Source of the DNA: an uncultured Chryseobacterium sp.
GTDB taxonomy: Bacteria > Bacteroidota > Bacteroidia > Flavobacteriales > Weeksellaceae
DNA: 59,363 bases
Direction of reading: 5' to 3'
Assembly: GCA_913777465.1 (NCBI GenBank)
Contig: CAJYRQ010000067.1
Coordinates: 1-59,363 of the forward strand
Shown here one piece after another: positions 49,767-59,240 of the stretch (position 1 is the first letter of the stretch; every line of letters begins with the position of its first letter). Below the pieces are notes generated by a model that did no database searches, was not told the origin of the DNA, and worked only from the letters and a program-made list of their open reading frames with translations. The position numbers and the translations under genes are program-made.

Positions 49767-51215
49767 ATGACCATGAAAATCGTAAATCAATTTTCCCCAT
49801 CTATGAAACACCGCCTGAGGCAGGTTGTGCTTTCTATCTTAGTTTTTCCATCGGCCTCTTTTGCCCAAACCAGGATTATCGTGAACCCGGGACTGGAATT
49901 CGGCGTTGCCAATGGCACGGTAGCCCAACACGATGCTAATTTCGGGTCGGCTGCTACTTTCGATCCGGGTTCAGATGTTACTTCACCCTGGTACACTTCG
50001 CATCCGGCGCAGACCGGTGTCTGTTCACCTGGTTCCGTAGGCCAGTGCCATCCTATTGAAGTATGGGGAACAGGATACAATGGCGTACCTGCCGCACAGG
50101 GAACCAATTTTGTAGAACTTAATGCCTACCAGGCATCCATGATCTACCAGAATATGTATCTCAGCAACGGCGACGATATCAATTATTCTTTCAGACACAG
50201 AGCCCGAGGAGCAACTTCCGAACAGGCCGCCATGGTGATCGAGGATGAAAACCAGATAAATATAGCGACCATTCATATGACGCCTCTGCCATCAAGTACA
50301 GCAGCATGGTCGTTCAATCAGGGAACATATACCTTTACCGGGGCTACCGGTATCTACAGGGTTGGCTTCAGGGCCCTTAACTCTGCCAACGCCGGTTTTG
50401 GAAATCTTCTGGATGACATCCGGGTTTCTTTAAAGCCGGTTATCGATTTTAAACTTTCCAATCCTCTGGCTTCCTGCGAGGGCTCAAGCCACGGATATTT
50501 GTTTATGAGAATTAACGGTGCCGTAATCGGGACAACAACAGTGGCTGTTGAGATTATAGACTCGGGTACCGGAATGGCGTTTATCAATGACAACGACATT
50601 GTTTTGACCGGGGTATCCAATTCCAACGGGACTCCTTCCGTTTCCCATACGCCGGGTACCAATATTTACCTGATAACAATACCTCCGGGTAATTATGACG
50701 GCGGTATTATTCCGGGGTATATGAGCCCCAATAATGATATAGACGGGATCGCTATCAATATCTCCTCGGTAAATGACGGTATCGATGAACCTGCCGAATC
50801 CTTTAAATTCGAAATTAAGCCGCAGGGCACAAACGGCTCTACGGATAATTTCTTTTCCGATATGTCTCCCGTTTATGGCGATACTTATTATCCTCAAACA
50901 GGCGATTATTCTATCCAGCGATGCATCTGTTATGATGATGCCAATACTTCAGGTCCCGGCATCGATTCGAAATTCGGGGTAACGCTCCTGAGAACCGGAA
51001 GAGACAGCAGCAACTGGCCCATGGTAAGAAAATCGGCATTTGCCGTCCTTGAATCCAACACCAAAGGATTTGTCATTACCCGGATGAATGCGGCACAGAT
51101 CAGTGCCATCACAGCACCTCAGGACGGCATGATGGTCTACGATACCGATGCCAAATGCCTGAAGGTATACGACGGCAATGCCTGGTATTGCTTTAGCACC
51201 CCGGCATGCCCTTAA
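49767..51215 (+). CDS. Large secreted beta-rich protein
   Basis: 482 residues. Signal peptide after a short leader: MKHRLRQVVLSILVFPSASF at 13 to 32; a start at 49803 would give a more usual signal peptide. Domain 1 (about 40 to 225) looks like a jelly-roll with FGNLLDDIRVSL. Domain 2 (about 230 to 385) resembles Calx-beta or cadherin-like repeats (NDGIDEPAESFKFEI). The end has the QDGMMVYDTDAKCLKVYDGN motif also seen in the next gene and in many flavobacterial exoproteins. No T9SS sorting domain. Confidence 0.82.
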   Translation: MTMKIVNQFSPSMKHRLRQVVLSILVFPSASFAQTRIIVNPGLEFGVANGTVAQHDANFGSAATFDPGSDVTSPWYTSHPAQTGVCSPGSVGQCHPIEVWGTGYNGVPAAQGTNFVELNAYQASMIYQNMYLSNGDDINYSFRHRARGATSEQAAMVIEDENQINIATIHMTPLPSSTAAWSFNQGTYTFTGATGIYRVGFRALNSANAGFGNLLDDIRVSLKPVIDFKLSNPLASCEGSSHGYLFMRINGAVIGTTTVAVEIIDSGTGMAFINDNDIVLTGVSNSNGTPSVSHTPGTNIYLITIPPGNYDGGIIPGYMSPNNDIDGIAINISSVNDGIDEPAESFKFEIKPQGTNGSTDNFFSDMSPVYGDTYYPQTGDYSIQRCICYDDANTSGPGIDSKFGVTLLRTGRDSSNWPMVRKSAFAVLESNTKGFVITRMNAAQISAITAPQDGMMVYDTDAKCLKVYDGNAWYCFSTPACP

Positions 51216-51248
51216 TTTTTAAACCCTTGATAACTTTAATAAATAATC

Positions 51249-51788
51249 ATGAAAAAAACAATCATGTGCCTCTTTACTGCACAAGCCCTCATTATAAATG
51301 CCCAGGTTACCATTGGTGATGCCATCGGTACGGCTTACGATAAAACATCTGTCCTTCTGGATTTTTCGGCCAATCAAAATAAGGGTATTCTCCTGCCTTA
51401 TGTAAGAACACTGCCCCAGAACCCCGCGGAAGGAACCCTGGTGCTGGATGCAACAAACCCTTCCCAGGCACGGGTAAAATATTACAATGGCAGCTGGATC
51501 GACCTCAGCTCGCAGGATGCCGATATCACCACGCAGCTTTCAGATCAGCCGACCGATCTGCAGACTACGGAAATGCCGGGAGCCAAAACCATTATCGGAG
51601 CCACTTCCACTGCTGCCGACGGCGTTCTGGTTCTGGAATCGACAACCAGATCCATGATCCTGCCGATTGTGGACGATGTGCAAAACATCATCAACCCTTC
51701 ACCGGGAATGATTGTCTACGTGAATAAAAGCGGATCCAAACGCCTGGCGGTTTATAACGGCAGCAAATGGTCTTTCTGGAGACCTTAG
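51249..51788 (+). CDS. Secreted protein, companion of the previous gene
   Basis: 179 residues. Signal peptide MKKTIMCLFTAQALIINAQ. The mature part has two copies of a short motif: EGTLVLDATNPSQARVKYYN plus GSW, and PGMIVYVNKSGSKRLAVYN plus GSKW, both of the G-x-x-V-Y-x(n)-Y-N-G-x-W type found at the end of the preceding protein. 33 bp after it, so likely one operon. Function unknown. Confidence 0.8.
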   Translation: MKKTIMCLFTAQALIINAQVTIGDAIGTAYDKTSVLLDFSANQNKGILLPYVRTLPQNPAEGTLVLDATNPSQARVKYYNGSWIDLSSQDADITTQLSDQPTDLQTTEMPGAKTIIGATSTAADGVLVLESTTRSMILPIVDDVQNIINPSPGMIVYVNKSGSKRLAVYNGSKWSFWRP

Positions 51789-51866
51789 GATCAGATTCAA
51801 TAAATTCATTATTTAAAAATTAGCTCAGATCATAGAAATTTAATCCGTTGTTAATGCAATCTCTTT

Positions 51867-51898
51867 GAAAACCTCTTATGGGGTTTTCTTTTTTTTAC
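51867..51898 (+). terminator. Rho-independent terminator
   Basis: GAAAACC-TCTTATGG-GGTTTTC followed by T run, after the secreted protein pair. Confidence 0.8.
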
Positions 51899-51944
51899 GC
51901 TCTTATCTCAATGCAGATCATCATTACAAATCGCGGTTTTTTCC

Positions 51945-51952
51945 TACCTTTA
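51945..51952 (+). promoter_or_regulatory. -7 promoter element for the GAF gene
   Basis: TACCTTTA, near match to TAnnTTTG, 16 bp before the TTG start at 51968. Confidence 0.4.
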
Positions 51953-51967
51953 CTTTAAATTTCAGCT

Positions 51968-54271
51968 TTGTCGGACCTTTATAAAAAAGATACCCCTTTT
52001 CAGGTTTTTATTTCGTTCAAAAAATATTTGGATGTGCTGGAACATATCCGGTACAACGACCGGCTGGAATACCGCGTCAATTATGCGGAGTCTTTAATTG
52101 AAAAAACAAAAAATTTCCGGGAACTCAGGGATGGATTCCAGGATACTTCCCTTCTGGATAAAAATGAAGACCTCATCCGGCTTTTGCTGGCCGACCTCTT
52201 TCCTACAGGCCTGACCAATAATGAAATAAAAGCGGCAGGCATTCCCCTTTCGAACATTACATTTAATTATACCGAACGGTTTAAAGCGATCCTGAAAGAC
52301 GCCGGGAAAGATTTCTCCATTGAGCTGCGGAACATCGATGACGATGAATTCTATGTATTCTGCTGCTGCCTGATCCTGCAAAGCTATTTTAAAAGGGATA
52401 TTAAAAGCAACCTGCCTTTTTATTATGACATCCCCAACCGGCAGGGCATCATGAAGCATTATAAAATTTCGGTAAATGCCGATTTTACCGAAGTTTATCC
52501 CACGAAAGATGCCCGGATCCCGTCAGAAGAGGTAATTGATATGCTTTTGGAAAACCTGGACGATTATAAGCTCTGGAAAAAGTATTTCCCTTCAAAATCC
52601 TGGATTCTGAAAGGGTTTTCCATTGTTTCCCTGGTCGACTGCACTTCCGAAGTCGCCTTATCCGACCTGAAATCAAGCATGATCCAGATCGATCCGGAGA
52701 ACATAAAGCCGGATGAAAACCTGGTTGAAATTTTCAAGTCGTATTTTGATGTTGCCCAGCTGAGCTTCGGACTTATGCTTTTCAATAAAAAAGACCAGCG
52801 GCTGGAAAAGATGCCAATTTACGAAAACGTTTTTACCAACCATATCCTGGATTTCTGGATCAATACCTTTGATGCGGAAACCCGGAAAAAGACCTTCACC
52901 AATCTCAACTATAATTCCAGGCCTATCGTCGTTTCCAATATTGAAAACCTGGACCATCACATCAAGTCTTTGCCGTCTTTCAGTATTCTGAGGGATAACC
53001 GCATCAACAGCTTTATGGTAATCCCGATCATGAAAGACGGTGAACTGATGGCCATGATGGAGTTTACCTCTCCGATTGCCAACAGTTTTAACGGTTTAAA
53101 GCTGAAAAAGATGGAATTTTTCACGGATATGATCTTATTTTCCCTCAACCGGTTCAGCTTTGAAAAAAATTACCAGATCGAAGCCATCATCCAGCGGGAA
53201 TATACCACCATCCACGACAGCGTGGTCTGGAAGTTCAGGAATGAAGCTGAAAAATACTTTAATGCTTCCCTGTCTAAGAAGATTTATACGCTCAAACAGA
53301 TTTCTTTTAAAAACCTGACGCCACTTTTCGGGTTCTCGGATATCCGTTCTTCATCGGAAAAAAGGTTCCATCTGATGCTCGAGGATCTCAACCGGCAAAT
53401 CGGCTGCCTCCATGATATTTTTCTGATGATCAATTCCGATTCGGAAAAATACCTGCTGGCTCTGGAGATTTTTGAGTATGAACTCAACAACGAAATCAAA
53501 GCCGATACCGAGCAGCGCTTCCAGAGGTTGCTGAGGGATGAGATCCACCCTTTCCTTCAGGGGAAACTGGAAATAAAATCATCCAGTGAAGTAAAGGCAA
53601 AAATTAAAGACTATTTTTCCCAGATTTCCATTCAGACCGATCTCTTTTATGCCGGAAGAAAAAGCCTGGATGATTCCATTACCCTGGTTAACCGGAAACT
53701 TGCCGACGTATTGGACGAAGCCCAGTTTGACGCCCAGCAGATTTTTCCGCATTATTATGAAAGATTTAAATCGGACGGGATCGAACATAATTTGTACACC
53801 GGACAGAATATTGCCCCGGAGCTTCCCTATTCTTCCAAAGTAGTGCACAGACTCAGATACTGGCAGCTGAAGACCATCTGCAATATGGAGCTGGAATTCC
53901 GCAACTTTAAAAAAGACCTTCCGGTGGATCTGGATATAGCCTCGCTGATTTTTGTGTATAATGAAAAGATCGACATTCGTTTCAGAATGGATGAAAAACG
54001 TTTTGACGTGGACGGTGCCTACAACTCCTATTATGAAATCATTAAAAAACGCCTGGATAAAGCGCACGTAAAAGATTCTGCCGACCGGATTACCTGTCCC
54101 GGGAAAATCACCGTAGTATATTTCGGCATGGAGAACCAGCGGGAATACCTCGATTACATCAGTAGGCTTCAGAAAAAAGGAATCCTTCAGAACGATACTG
54201 AATTTTTAAAGGTGGAAGACCTTCAGGGAATCACCGGGCTTCTGGCTTTAAGGGTTTCTTTGGCGCAGTAA
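51968..54271 (+). CDS. GAF-domain-containing cytoplasmic protein
   Basis: 767 residues with TTG start at 51968 (SDLYKKDTPFQVFISFKKYL). A GAF-like domain is seen at about 250 to 395 (FDVAQLSFGLMLFNKKDQRL, then INSFMVIPIMKDGELMAMME and FTSP). The N-terminal 200 and C-terminal 370 residues are family-specific; no kinase, cyclase or phosphodiesterase motif. Widely conserved in Chryseobacterium-type genomes. Ligand unknown. Confidence 0.8.
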   Translation: MSDLYKKDTPFQVFISFKKYLDVLEHIRYNDRLEYRVNYAESLIEKTKNFRELRDGFQDTSLLDKNEDLIRLLLADLFPTGLTNNEIKAAGIPLSNITFNYTERFKAILKDAGKDFSIELRNIDDDEFYVFCCCLILQSYFKRDIKSNLPFYYDIPNRQGIMKHYKISVNADFTEVYPTKDARIPSEEVIDMLLENLDDYKLWKKYFPSKSWILKGFSIVSLVDCTSEVALSDLKSSMIQIDPENIKPDENLVEIFKSYFDVAQLSFGLMLFNKKDQRLEKMPIYENVFTNHILDFWINTFDAETRKKTFTNLNYNSRPIVVSNIENLDHHIKSLPSFSILRDNRINSFMVIPIMKDGELMAMMEFTSPIANSFNGLKLKKMEFFTDMILFSLNRFSFEKNYQIEAIIQREYTTIHDSVVWKFRNEAEKYFNASLSKKIYTLKQISFKNLTPLFGFSDIRSSSEKRFHLMLEDLNRQIGCLHDIFLMINSDSEKYLLALEIFEYELNNEIKADTEQRFQRLLRDEIHPFLQGKLEIKSSSEVKAKIKDYFSQISIQTDLFYAGRKSLDDSITLVNRKLADVLDEAQFDAQQIFPHYYERFKSDGIEHNLYTGQNIAPELPYSSKVVHRLRYWQLKTICNMELEFRNFKKDLPVDLDIASLIFVYNEKIDIRFRMDEKRFDVDGAYNSYYEIIKKRLDKAHVKDSADRITCPGKITVVYFGMENQREYLDYISRLQKKGILQNDTEFLKVEDLQGITGLLALRVSLAQ

Positions 54272-54324
54272 AAAACCCATCCAAAAAGTGAACGGATTTT
54301 AAGCAACTTCTTTTTTTATTGATT

Positions 54325-55491
54325 CTACAGGCTCAGGAAAGCATATCCGAAAGACAGCACGGAGATAATAATCCCGGCCATGAAGATCTGATAGGTGATC
54401 GACAGCAGCCTGTATTTCCGGTCGAGCACTTTTCCCAGATAATAGAGGTCTTTCACCATGGAATCGTAGATATAATCCCGGTCTTTGATCAGGATATCCA
54501 TCGCACTCTTATAGTCTTCAAAAATCATCCGGTTGAAATTCCCGAAGAACAGCAGGTTAACCTTTCGGTCGGCTACATCCTGGGCAGTAAAACGTGCTTT
54601 GGTAACATTAGGTTTTGTAGACAGGATCGCAAAGATAATTGTTAGTACGCTGGACACCAACAGAATAAAGCTTGGAATGATTAGGTGTGAATTTTTCGGG
54701 GCATCGAGCTTCGGAACCAAGACGGAAAGACAAACCGAAATAATGATGGCATTTACGGATAAAAGAATATTCGCTTTGCTGTCTGCGATATCGCTCAGCC
54801 GGGTATGGTTGCCCAAAGTCACCCTGAATAACGTATCTACACTCCGGTCGGATTTCGGTTCTTTTTCCTTTTTGCTTTCGGAAGCTTCCTTTTTGCCGTC
54901 GTCTTTCTCCAGCTTTTTCTCGATCTTTTTGATGTTTTTGTCCTTCAGCGGCTGCCAGTTCCTTTTGGCATAATCCGTATAAAAGCGGTGCTTGTTTTTA
55001 AGCATATCTAGGTTTCCCGCATTCCATTCGTCATTGGAAAAACAGCGTACGTTCGTCAGTTCCCACTCTTTCCTCAAAGCATCGGAGATATCATTGTAAT
55101 CATGGCTTGCAAAATGGCTGCAGTCGGCATCTTTCACAATTTTCTCCAGAAGGTTCCGGGGCTGGTAAGTAATTTTTGTAGCCAGGATCAGCTGTGAAAT
55201 CTCAGCTATGGCATTTTCAGGATAATTTTCCTTCACGAGGAAACTTTCCGCAATCTTTACGCCGGCTTCCTCATGTTCTTTGGCACATTCTATGTATCCT
55301 GTATCGTGAAACCAGAGTGCCAGCAGTACTTTCTCCTGATCTTCCTCTGAAACATCCGTATTTCTGAGAATTTCCTCAGCTTTATTTACCGTAAATGTAG
55401 TATGTATGAAATTATGATAAAAGTATACCGAAGATAGTTTATCTTTGAATAAGGTTTCAACATAATCTTTGGCTTTCTGTAAAATATTCAT
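54325..55491 (-). CDS. HD phosphohydrolase fused to Pycsar effector-type membrane domain
   Basis: 388 residues from ATG 55491; frame extension to 55497 uses TTG/GTG and is rejected. N-terminal HD domain: HNFIHTTFTVNKAEEIL, LWFHDTGYIE (HD pair), KDADCSHFAS. A Lys/Glu-rich linker (about 190 to 220) leads to LGNHTRLSDIADSKANILLS, two membrane helices (about 245 to 265 and 275 to 295), then RFTAQDVADRKVNLLFFGNF and a last helix, which is the Pycsar effector (PycTM/DUF5706) layout. No uridylate or cytidylate cyclase is adjacent. Confidence 0.88.
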   Translation of the reverse strand: MNILQKAKDYVETLFKDKLSSVYFYHNFIHTTFTVNKAEEILRNTDVSEEDQEKVLLALWFHDTGYIECAKEHEEAGVKIAESFLVKENYPENAIAEISQLILATKITYQPRNLLEKIVKDADCSHFASHDYNDISDALRKEWELTNVRCFSNDEWNAGNLDMLKNKHRFYTDYAKRNWQPLKDKNIKKIEKKLEKDDGKKEASESKKEKEPKSDRSVDTLFRVTLGNHTRLSDIADSKANILLSVNAIIISVCLSVLVPKLDAPKNSHLIIPSFILLVSSVLTIIFAILSTKPNVTKARFTAQDVADRKVNLLFFGNFNRMIFEDYKSAMDILIKDRDYIYDSMVKDLYYLGKVLDRKYRLLSITYQIFMAGIIISVLSFGYAFLSL

Positions 55492-55517
55492 CACCAAAAT
55501 TTTATTAATGTAAATTT

Positions 55518-58500
55518 ATGAATTTATACTTGAAAACGCATCTAAAAAATACGTCTGTTGCACTCAGGCTGGTGCTTTCTGCCGGAGTGCTCTATTCTTG
55601 TGCCACCTATAATGTAAAAAAGGGGAAAAACTTATCCGAAGTAAACGCTTCCGGCATTAATTCCGGAAACGAATTTAAGCTTTTCCTGGTAGGTGATGCG
55701 GGCAATGCGGACGAGCCACAGGCACAGCAGACCCTTAGGATGCTGAAAAGCCAGCTGGACAGTGCAGGCAGCAACTCGATGCTGATCTTTTTAGGTGATA
55801 ATATTTACCCGAAAGGAATGCCGGGAAAATCCGATAAAAATTATGAAACGGCCAGAACAAAACTGGAAGACCAGCTTGCCATCACAAAAAACTTTAAGGG
55901 CAGAACCCTGGTGATCCCCGGGAACCACGACTGGTACAGCGGGCTTGAAGGAATCAGGGCGCAGGAAGATTTCGTAAAAGATTACCTGAATGATAAAAAA
56001 GCCTTCCTGCCGAAAAATTCCTGCCCGATTGATGACATCAGCTTAACCAAAGACATCAAGCTGATTGTGATCGACTCGGAATGGGCACTGCTGAACTGGG
56101 ACAAGCATCCCGGCATCAATAAGGACTGCGACATCAAAACCCGTGAAGACCTGTTTGTAGAATTTAAGGATTTAATTAATAAAAACCAGGATAAAAGGAT
56201 CATCGTGGCGATGCACCACCCGCTGATCAGCAGCGGGACCCACGCAGGATTTACTTCTGCCCGATCCAACCTGTACCCTTTCAAAGGAAGAATCCCGGCA
56301 CCCGGCGTGGCCAGTCTTCTGAATGTGGTAAGAAGCTCTTCGGGAGCCAGCCCGGAAGACATCAACAACAGCCGCTATGCCGACCTGGCCGGCCGAATCA
56401 GAAGCATTGTCCAGGACAAAGAAAACATCATTTTCGTATCGGGGCACGATCATAACCTGCAGTATCACAATAGCCGCAACATCCGCCAGATCATCAGCGG
56501 TGCCGGCTCCAAGGTCGATCCGGCCTCCATTAAAGAAGATACCGATTTTTCCTACGGCGGAAGCGGTTTTGCCATATTGAACCTCCGGAAAGACCAGAGT
56601 TCCGATGTGGAATATTTTTCCACCAAAGACAGTACCCTGCAAAGCCTTTCCCATATCCGGGTGATGGAGAAGCCGAAAGATTTTGTGAACAACTATCCCG
56701 ATTCTTTTCCGGCAACCGTTACCTCCACAATATATCCCGAAAGGCTAACCCGGAAAGGAAAGTTTTATACCTGGCTTTGGGGCAGACATTACAGGAAATA
56801 CTACAGCCTGCCGGTTGAAGCTCCCACCGCCAATATTTCCACGCTGGACGGCGGCTATACCCCATTCCGTGAGGGCGGCGGCAACCAGTCGAACAGTTTG
56901 AGGCTGAAAGCGAAGGACGGACAGGAATTCGTGATGCGCGGCGTGAAAAAAAGTGCCGTCCGGTTCCTCAACAACATGGCCTTCAGGAAAAGCACCTTTG
57001 GAAACGAGCTGGATAATACCTTCCCGGAAAGGTTCCTGCTTGATTTTTATACCACCAACCATCCTTTTACCCCTTTTGCCGTCGGGAATATGGCTGATAA
57101 GATCGATCTTTACCACAGCAATCCCAGGCTGTTTTACATCCCCAAGCAGAAAGCGTTGGGAGAATACAACCCGCATTACGGTGATGAGCTGTATATGATT
57201 GAAGAACGCTTTTCATCAGATCCGAAAACACTGGCCTCCCTGGATAATGCAAAAGACATTGTCTCAACAGACGACGTGCTGAAAAATTTTAATAAAAGCT
57301 ATAAATATTCCGTCGACCGGGAAACCTACATCCGGGCACGAATCTTCGATATGCTGATCGGCGATTGGGACCGGCATGCCGACCAGTGGAAATGGGCCGA
57401 ATACAAAGACGGCGATAAAGTGCTTTACAAACCGATCCCGAGGGACCGGGACCAGGCTTTCAGCAATTACGACGGGACCGCCTTTAAGGTGATCATGAAT
57501 ATCCCTGCCATCCGGCACATGAAGACCTTCAAAGACGATCTTAAAAATGTAAAATGGTTTTCGATGGAGCCCTATCCTCTCGATCTGGTATTCCTGAAAG
57601 GAGCCACCGCAGCGGACTGGGCGGCACAGGCAAAATATATTCAGGACCATCTTACGGATCAGGATATCGACGAAGCTTTCACAAATCTGCCGAAAGAAGT
57701 ACAGGATGAAACCCTGGCCGATATTCAGCGGAAATTAAAATCAAGAAAAGCAAAACTCGGGAATTATGCTTCCCAGTATTATGATGTGCTCCAGAAAAAA
57801 GTACCATTGGTCGGAACTGTTCATCCCGATAAATTCATCATCACAAAAACAGGGAATACCGTTCATGTACAACAGTACAAATTAGATAAAAATCAGGAAA
57901 ATCCGGAATTGGTTTTTGAAAAGACCTACGATGATTCCAAAACCAAAGAACTCTGGATCTACGGGCTTGAAGATGACGACATCTATGAAGTTTCCGGTGA
58001 AGGCAGACCGAAGATGAATATCCGTCTGATCGGGGGCTACAATCATGACACCTATAACATTGCCGACGGCAGCAAAGTAAAAATCTATGATTTTAAATCC
58101 CAGAAAAACACCTACAATACCCAGGATGCCTCAAAGCATATTTCTGATGATTATAATGTGAATACCTACGATTACAAACATCCGAAATACAATTTCTTTG
58201 CAGGTTATCCGAATGCGAACTTCAATCCGGATGATGGTATCATTTTAGGCGTGGTGGCCAATTACACTGTCAATAATTTTATCCGTGATCCGTATACCCA
58301 GAAACATACCCTCCGGGCGAATATGTATACCGCTACGGGCGGATTTAATGTCGGCTACAAAGGGATCTTTAAAAAGGCCATCGGCGGCTGGGATGCCGGG
58401 ATTGACGCTTCGTACACCACCCCGTTTTTCGCAAGAACCTTCTTCGGGCTGGGCAATGAAACCCTCTACGACAAAGACGCAGTGGACCGTGATTATAACC

Positions 58501-59234
58501 GGGTAAGGATTTCACAGTTCAAATTTGCACCTTCTGTTTCCACCACCAGCTGGCACGGACTGAAACACCAGTTCCAGCTGAGTTTCGAACAGGCGAAAGT
58601 GCAGAGAAACGATGACCGCTTTATTGCCGTTTCCCCGGATGTAAACCCTGAAGTCTTCAACGGGCAGAAGTTTGCCGGAGCCAATTATACCTTCGGTTTC
58701 AGGAACCTGGACAATACGGCCTTCCCTACCCTCGGCCTGGAGCTGGCCCTGAATGCAGGATGGAAAGCAAACTTATCGGAATTCAACCAGAACTTCGCTT
58801 CGTTCCAGGGAACGCTGAATATCTTCCACCGGATTGATAAACGCGGGAAATTCGTCCTGGCCAATTCAGCCAACGCGATGATCATCAACAACAACCATTT
58901 TGAATTTTACCAGGCGGCTGCTATCGGCGGGAACAACAGGATGCGGGCTTACCGGAATGAAAGGTTTGCCGGAAAATCCTATTTTGTAAACAATACGGAA
59001 GTCCGCTGGGATTTCGGGCGCATCAAAAACAGGATCGCTCCTGCCAATATGGGCGTCCTTATCGGCTATGACCTCGGAAGGGTCTGGATGGACCGTGAAT
59101 CTTCCGATAAATGGCACCAGGGCGTAGGCGCCGGATTCTGGCTCAACATCCTCGAAATGTTCTCTGCAAGGATTGATTACTTCACCGGTGAAGACGGCGG
59201 CAGGATTTCAGGCGGTGTGGGACTCGCGTTTTGA
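55518..59234 (+). CDS. Calcineurin-like phosphoesterase fused to an outer-membrane barrel
   Basis: 1238 residues. Lipoprotein-like N-terminus (LVLSAGVLYSC at about 18 to 28). Metallophosphoesterase (about 50 to 360): FLVGDAGN, LIFLGDNIYP, VIPGNHDWYS, VAMHHPLISSG, FVSGHDHNLQ, all five motif blocks intact. Middle region 400 to 850 contains RGVKKSAVRFLNNMAFR and DWDRHADQWKWAEYKDGD. C-terminal ~330 residues are a BamA/surface-antigen-type barrel ending with GEDGGRISGGVGLAF. Divergent from the HD gene (26 bp apart). Likely an outer-membrane-anchored enzyme; substrate unknown. Confidence 0.9.
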   Translation: MNLYLKTHLKNTSVALRLVLSAGVLYSCATYNVKKGKNLSEVNASGINSGNEFKLFLVGDAGNADEPQAQQTLRMLKSQLDSAGSNSMLIFLGDNIYPKGMPGKSDKNYETARTKLEDQLAITKNFKGRTLVIPGNHDWYSGLEGIRAQEDFVKDYLNDKKAFLPKNSCPIDDISLTKDIKLIVIDSEWALLNWDKHPGINKDCDIKTREDLFVEFKDLINKNQDKRIIVAMHHPLISSGTHAGFTSARSNLYPFKGRIPAPGVASLLNVVRSSSGASPEDINNSRYADLAGRIRSIVQDKENIIFVSGHDHNLQYHNSRNIRQIISGAGSKVDPASIKEDTDFSYGGSGFAILNLRKDQSSDVEYFSTKDSTLQSLSHIRVMEKPKDFVNNYPDSFPATVTSTIYPERLTRKGKFYTWLWGRHYRKYYSLPVEAPTANISTLDGGYTPFREGGGNQSNSLRLKAKDGQEFVMRGVKKSAVRFLNNMAFRKSTFGNELDNTFPERFLLDFYTTNHPFTPFAVGNMADKIDLYHSNPRLFYIPKQKALGEYNPHYGDELYMIEERFSSDPKTLASLDNAKDIVSTDDVLKNFNKSYKYSVDRETYIRARIFDMLIGDWDRHADQWKWAEYKDGDKVLYKPIPRDRDQAFSNYDGTAFKVIMNIPAIRHMKTFKDDLKNVKWFSMEPYPLDLVFLKGATAADWAAQAKYIQDHLTDQDIDEAFTNLPKEVQDETLADIQRKLKSRKAKLGNYASQYYDVLQKKVPLVGTVHPDKFIITKTGNTVHVQQYKLDKNQENPELVFEKTYDDSKTKELWIYGLEDDDIYEVSGEGRPKMNIRLIGGYNHDTYNIADGSKVKIYDFKSQKNTYNTQDASKHISDDYNVNTYDYKHPKYNFFAGYPNANFNPDDGIILGVVANYTVNNFIRDPYTQKHTLRANMYTATGGFNVGYKGIFKKAIGGWDAGIDASYTTPFFARTFFGLGNETLYDKDAVDRDYNRVRISQFKFAPSVSTTSWHGLKHQFQLSFEQAKVQRNDDRFIAVSPDVNPEVFNGQKFAGANYTFGFRNLDNTAFPTLGLELALNAGWKANLSEFNQNFASFQGTLNIFHRIDKRGKFVLANSANAMIINNNHFEFYQAAAIGGNNRMRAYRNERFAGKSYFVNNTEVRWDFGRIKNRIAPANMGVLIGYDLGRVWMDRESSDKWHQGVGAGFWLNILEMFSARIDYFTGEDGGRISGGVGLAF

Positions 59235-59240
59235 TTATGA

